Source: Hymenoscyphus infarciens
Taxonomy: Eukaryota > Ascomycota > Leotiomycetes > Helotiales > Helotiaceae
Direction of reading: 5' to 3'
Length of the DNA stretch: 64,000 nucleotides
NCBI GenBank assembly: GCA_001414345.1
Contig: LLCB01000051.1
Coordinates: 1 to 64,000 of the forward strand
Shown here: piece after piece, positions 61,718 through 64,000 of the stretch
How positions within the stretch are numbered: position 1 is the first letter of the stretch
Layout of the letters: every line of letters starts with the position of its first letter
The notes under the pieces: generated by a model
Databases searched by the model: none
The model's input: only the letters and a program-made list of their open reading frames with translations
Told to the model about the DNA's origin: nothing
Made by a program: the position numbers and the translations under genes

Positions 61718-63590
61718 TTAACACTTTTATTCTCTAAATAATCGTAAATATCTAGAATATTCTTTAAATTACTTAAAAAGTAACTACTCTATCTTTTAAA
61801 TAATATCTCTTAAAAATAAGAGTATTCTAGTTATAAAAGAGAGATATTTAAGTTAGTCTATACTTTTTCTCTACTATAATTAACACTTTTATTCTCTAAA
61901 TTAATTATAAAGTAACTATTCTATCTCTTAAATAATACCTCTTAAAAAAGAGAGTATTCTAGTTAGAAAAGAGAGATATATAAGTTAGTTATTATTTACT
62001 ATTTTTACTATACTACGCTACTTATTTTTTAGTAAATTAAAGCTAGTATCTTAAAATTATAACCTTTAATATATAGTATCTACTACTTTAAGTTAATAGA
62101 TAGAGGTAATTAGAGTATAAAAGAAGAAAGATATTAAGCTTTAAAAGGAAACTCAAATCGTTACTTTAAGTAATAAAAGCTATAAGTGAAAGAATCGAGA
62201 TTATTAAGACTTAACTACTATTAAAGTCCTTATAAGTAGATAGTATATAAGTAGGTTAATTTACTATATTTATTAACTTTTACTATATTAGTATATAATA
62301 AAGAAGATTTATATAGTTCCTAACTAAACTAAGTAGCTATATAGTTAGTTTTTAGTTTTTTTACTTAGTTTTAAGAAAATTAAGTAAACTACTAGTTAGT
62401 TTAGTTTTAGTAGATAAAACTACGTAGTTTTATAAACTAAGTAGTATAGAAATTCTAGAAATTCTAGTAATTATAGAGTAGAAAAAAGAGATATACTAAG
62501 CCTTTTTAAGCTTATTTTAGTAAATCCTAGCTATCTAATTAGCTAGCCTCTTATTATCTAATTTAGACGCTACTACTACTAGTAGATATATGAATTTATA
62601 ATATAGTTTATATAGAAGAAATAAGAGTAATTTAGATATATTTTAGATATTTTACTAAACTAAAAACTTAGTAGAGCTATTAATATACTTTAGTAATCTT
62701 AGAAATTTTTAAAATAGCTTATTTATTACTAATTTACTTATAAAGAAATTTCATTTTAATATATAATATTTAGACTATATTATAAATTCGTATATTTACT
62801 ACTACTACTAATAAAGATAAGTACGAATTCTATTTAGATATAATAATACTTTATTCTAGTATAGTATAATAATATAAAACGTATCTAAAAGAGGTATATA
62901 GAAGTATATTTAAGAGAGTAAATACTAGGTACTAATATAGAAGAAAAGACTAAATTAAGTCTTTTCTAATTTATAAAAGAGTAGGTAGCTATATATAAGA
63001 GGTCGGATAGTACTAAAAGGTCTGAAACTTAAAGTTCTAAAGCTAATATAAGTGCTAAAACCTTTCTAAAGTAGATAATATAAAACAATAATAGATAAAA
63101 CCTTATATATATATATAGTAAGTAGAATCGGCTATTTAAGATAGCTAGCTATTATATATAATATAATAACTTAAATAGTACTCGATATACTATTTATATC
63201 TCTTAGCCTAGAACGCCTCTTCTTTTATAGTAAAATTACTCTTTTATATCTTAAATTAGCTTATTTGAACTTAGTTCTTTAAAACTACGATAGTTTATAT
63301 AGTTAGTTTTACTCTTTTATTACTTAGTTCTACTAAATTATCTAAAACTATATACTGTTTTAGAATCTTAAAACTATACTAAAACTACGATAGTTGAACT
63401 TTCTACTATACTCTTAGTATAAAGAAATTAATAAATAGAGAAAAAGTATAAATTAACTAAATATCTCTCTTTTCTAACTAGAATACTCTTATTTTTAAAA
63501 GATATTATTTAAGAGATAGAGTAGTTACTTTTCAAGTAATTTAAAGAATATTCTAGGTATTTACGATTATTTAGAGAATAAAAGTATTAA
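61718..63590. mobile_element. Element bounded by about 157-bp inverted repeats
   Basis: 61718-61875 and 63435-63590 are inverted copies with roughly 90 percent or better visible match. The left repeat has a second partial direct copy at 61879-61995. The interior holds AAAACTACGATAG twice (near 63281 and 63381) and a solo LTR (62865-63156). No coding sequence or target duplication is identified. It may be an old DNA transposon. Confidence 0.6.
62865..63156 (-). repeat. Solo LTR related to element 3
   Basis: 292 bp aligned over its length to the LTR at 38784-39111. Flanks are TATAG (62860-62864) and TATAA (63157-63161), one RIP-type change from a perfect 5-bp duplication, consistent with recombination between two LTRs of a former element. 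Confidence 0.75.
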
Positions 63591-63770
63591 TTACTAATAA
63601 ATATATAACTATATTATAGAAAAAGAGAGGTCTTACGTAACCTCTTTTCTCTATATATATATAGTAGAGTTTTTACCTCTAAATATAAGGCTTCTTAGAG
63701 CGTTTTTAACTTAAAAATATATTATAAACTAGTAATACTACTATCTTATACTAGGTCTTATAATCTATGC
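63157..63770. other. RIP-degraded sequence to block edge
   Basis: Includes the right inverted repeat of the element at 61718-63590. Composition becomes normal at about 63770. Confidence 0.5.
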
Positions 63771-63796
63771 TTCTTCAAAGTACGATTTGATATATT

Positions 63797-64000
63797 CTAG
63801 TAGTACTCAAAATAAATGGAAAAGAGAGAAAAAGGAGACTTAGCTACTTTAACTCTAGGACGTTGGTTCTTATGAAAGGCGGCAGGCTCATAACCGCTGG
63901 GAAACTGCGCAGGGGTGATTTCAAAGAGATTGACTACGTCATAACGAATTTCATTCCGCTTAAGAGACAAGAATGTTTGATTCAAATTAAATTTACAAAG
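63797..64000 (-). CDS. Possible 3' end of a gene running off the window
   Basis: A minus-strand frame ending at 63797 reads RYDVVNLFEITPAQFPSGYE in normal-composition DNA. It has no ATG inside the window and could be the last exon of a gene whose body lies beyond 64000. No domain is recognised, and chance is possible. Confidence 0.3.
   Translation of the reverse strand, partial: LCKFNLNQTFLSLKRNEIRYDVVNLFEITPAQFPSGYEPAAFHKNQRPRVKVAKSPFSLFSIYFEYY

Overview
The window looks like nuclear DNA of a filamentous ascomycete (Pezizomycotina). Genes have short introns (44-166 bp) with GT/AG ends and CTAAC-like branch sites, families such as HET and 2EXR-like are present, and long AT-rich blocks almost lack CpA/TpG while rich in TpA. 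That last pattern is the known footprint of repeat-induced point mutation (RIP). The protein at 884-2362 resembles Leotiomycete hypothetical proteins as I recall them, but I cannot fix the species.

Layout: 1-3.9 kb is normal-composition DNA with one membrane-protein gene. 3.9-10.2 kb is a RIP-degraded block holding a TA-flanked MITE, a second MITE and a complete LTR element (7336-9872). 10.2-23.3 kb is a gene island: a 2EXR-like protein, two related short-chain dehydrogenases, a HET pseudogene, an Hsp70-like remnant, a broken subtilase, a D-2-hydroxyacid dehydrogenase and a purine phosphoribosyltransferase. 23.3-32.6 kb is RIP-degraded DNA with a second complete LTR element (23904-28495). 32.6-37.6 kb is a small island with a 716-bp hAT-like MITE and two divergently transcribed genes of unknown function. 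37.6-63.8 kb is RIP-degraded and holds a truncated LTR element (38784-~41240), a fold-back element, a Tad1-like LINE (about 48.1-61.6 kb) split by a 7.8-kb chromovirus (48789-56627), a solo LTR and a long inverted repeat. Normal DNA returns at about 63.77 kb.

The most interesting content is the LTR retrotransposon group. All members lie on the minus strand. Three have intact or nearly intact ends with perfect 5-bp target duplications. The large one carries degraded gag, RT, RNase H, integrase and chromodomain. The three smaller ones keep gag-like sequence, promoter, polypurine tract and LTRs but no pol, and carry repeated hairpins in the 3' region, so they look like gag-bearing non-autonomous partners. 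Next to the 5' LTR there is no tRNA-like primer site. Instead each element has a 12-13 nt stretch complementary to its own LTR, about 30 nt downstream of a TATA box, and the pairing changes in step between families. This is the signature expected for Tf1/sushi-type self-priming.

Host genes next to these blocks show damage: the HET gene has several stops of the CpA-to-TpA type, and the subtilase is broken by a 10-bp tandem duplication.
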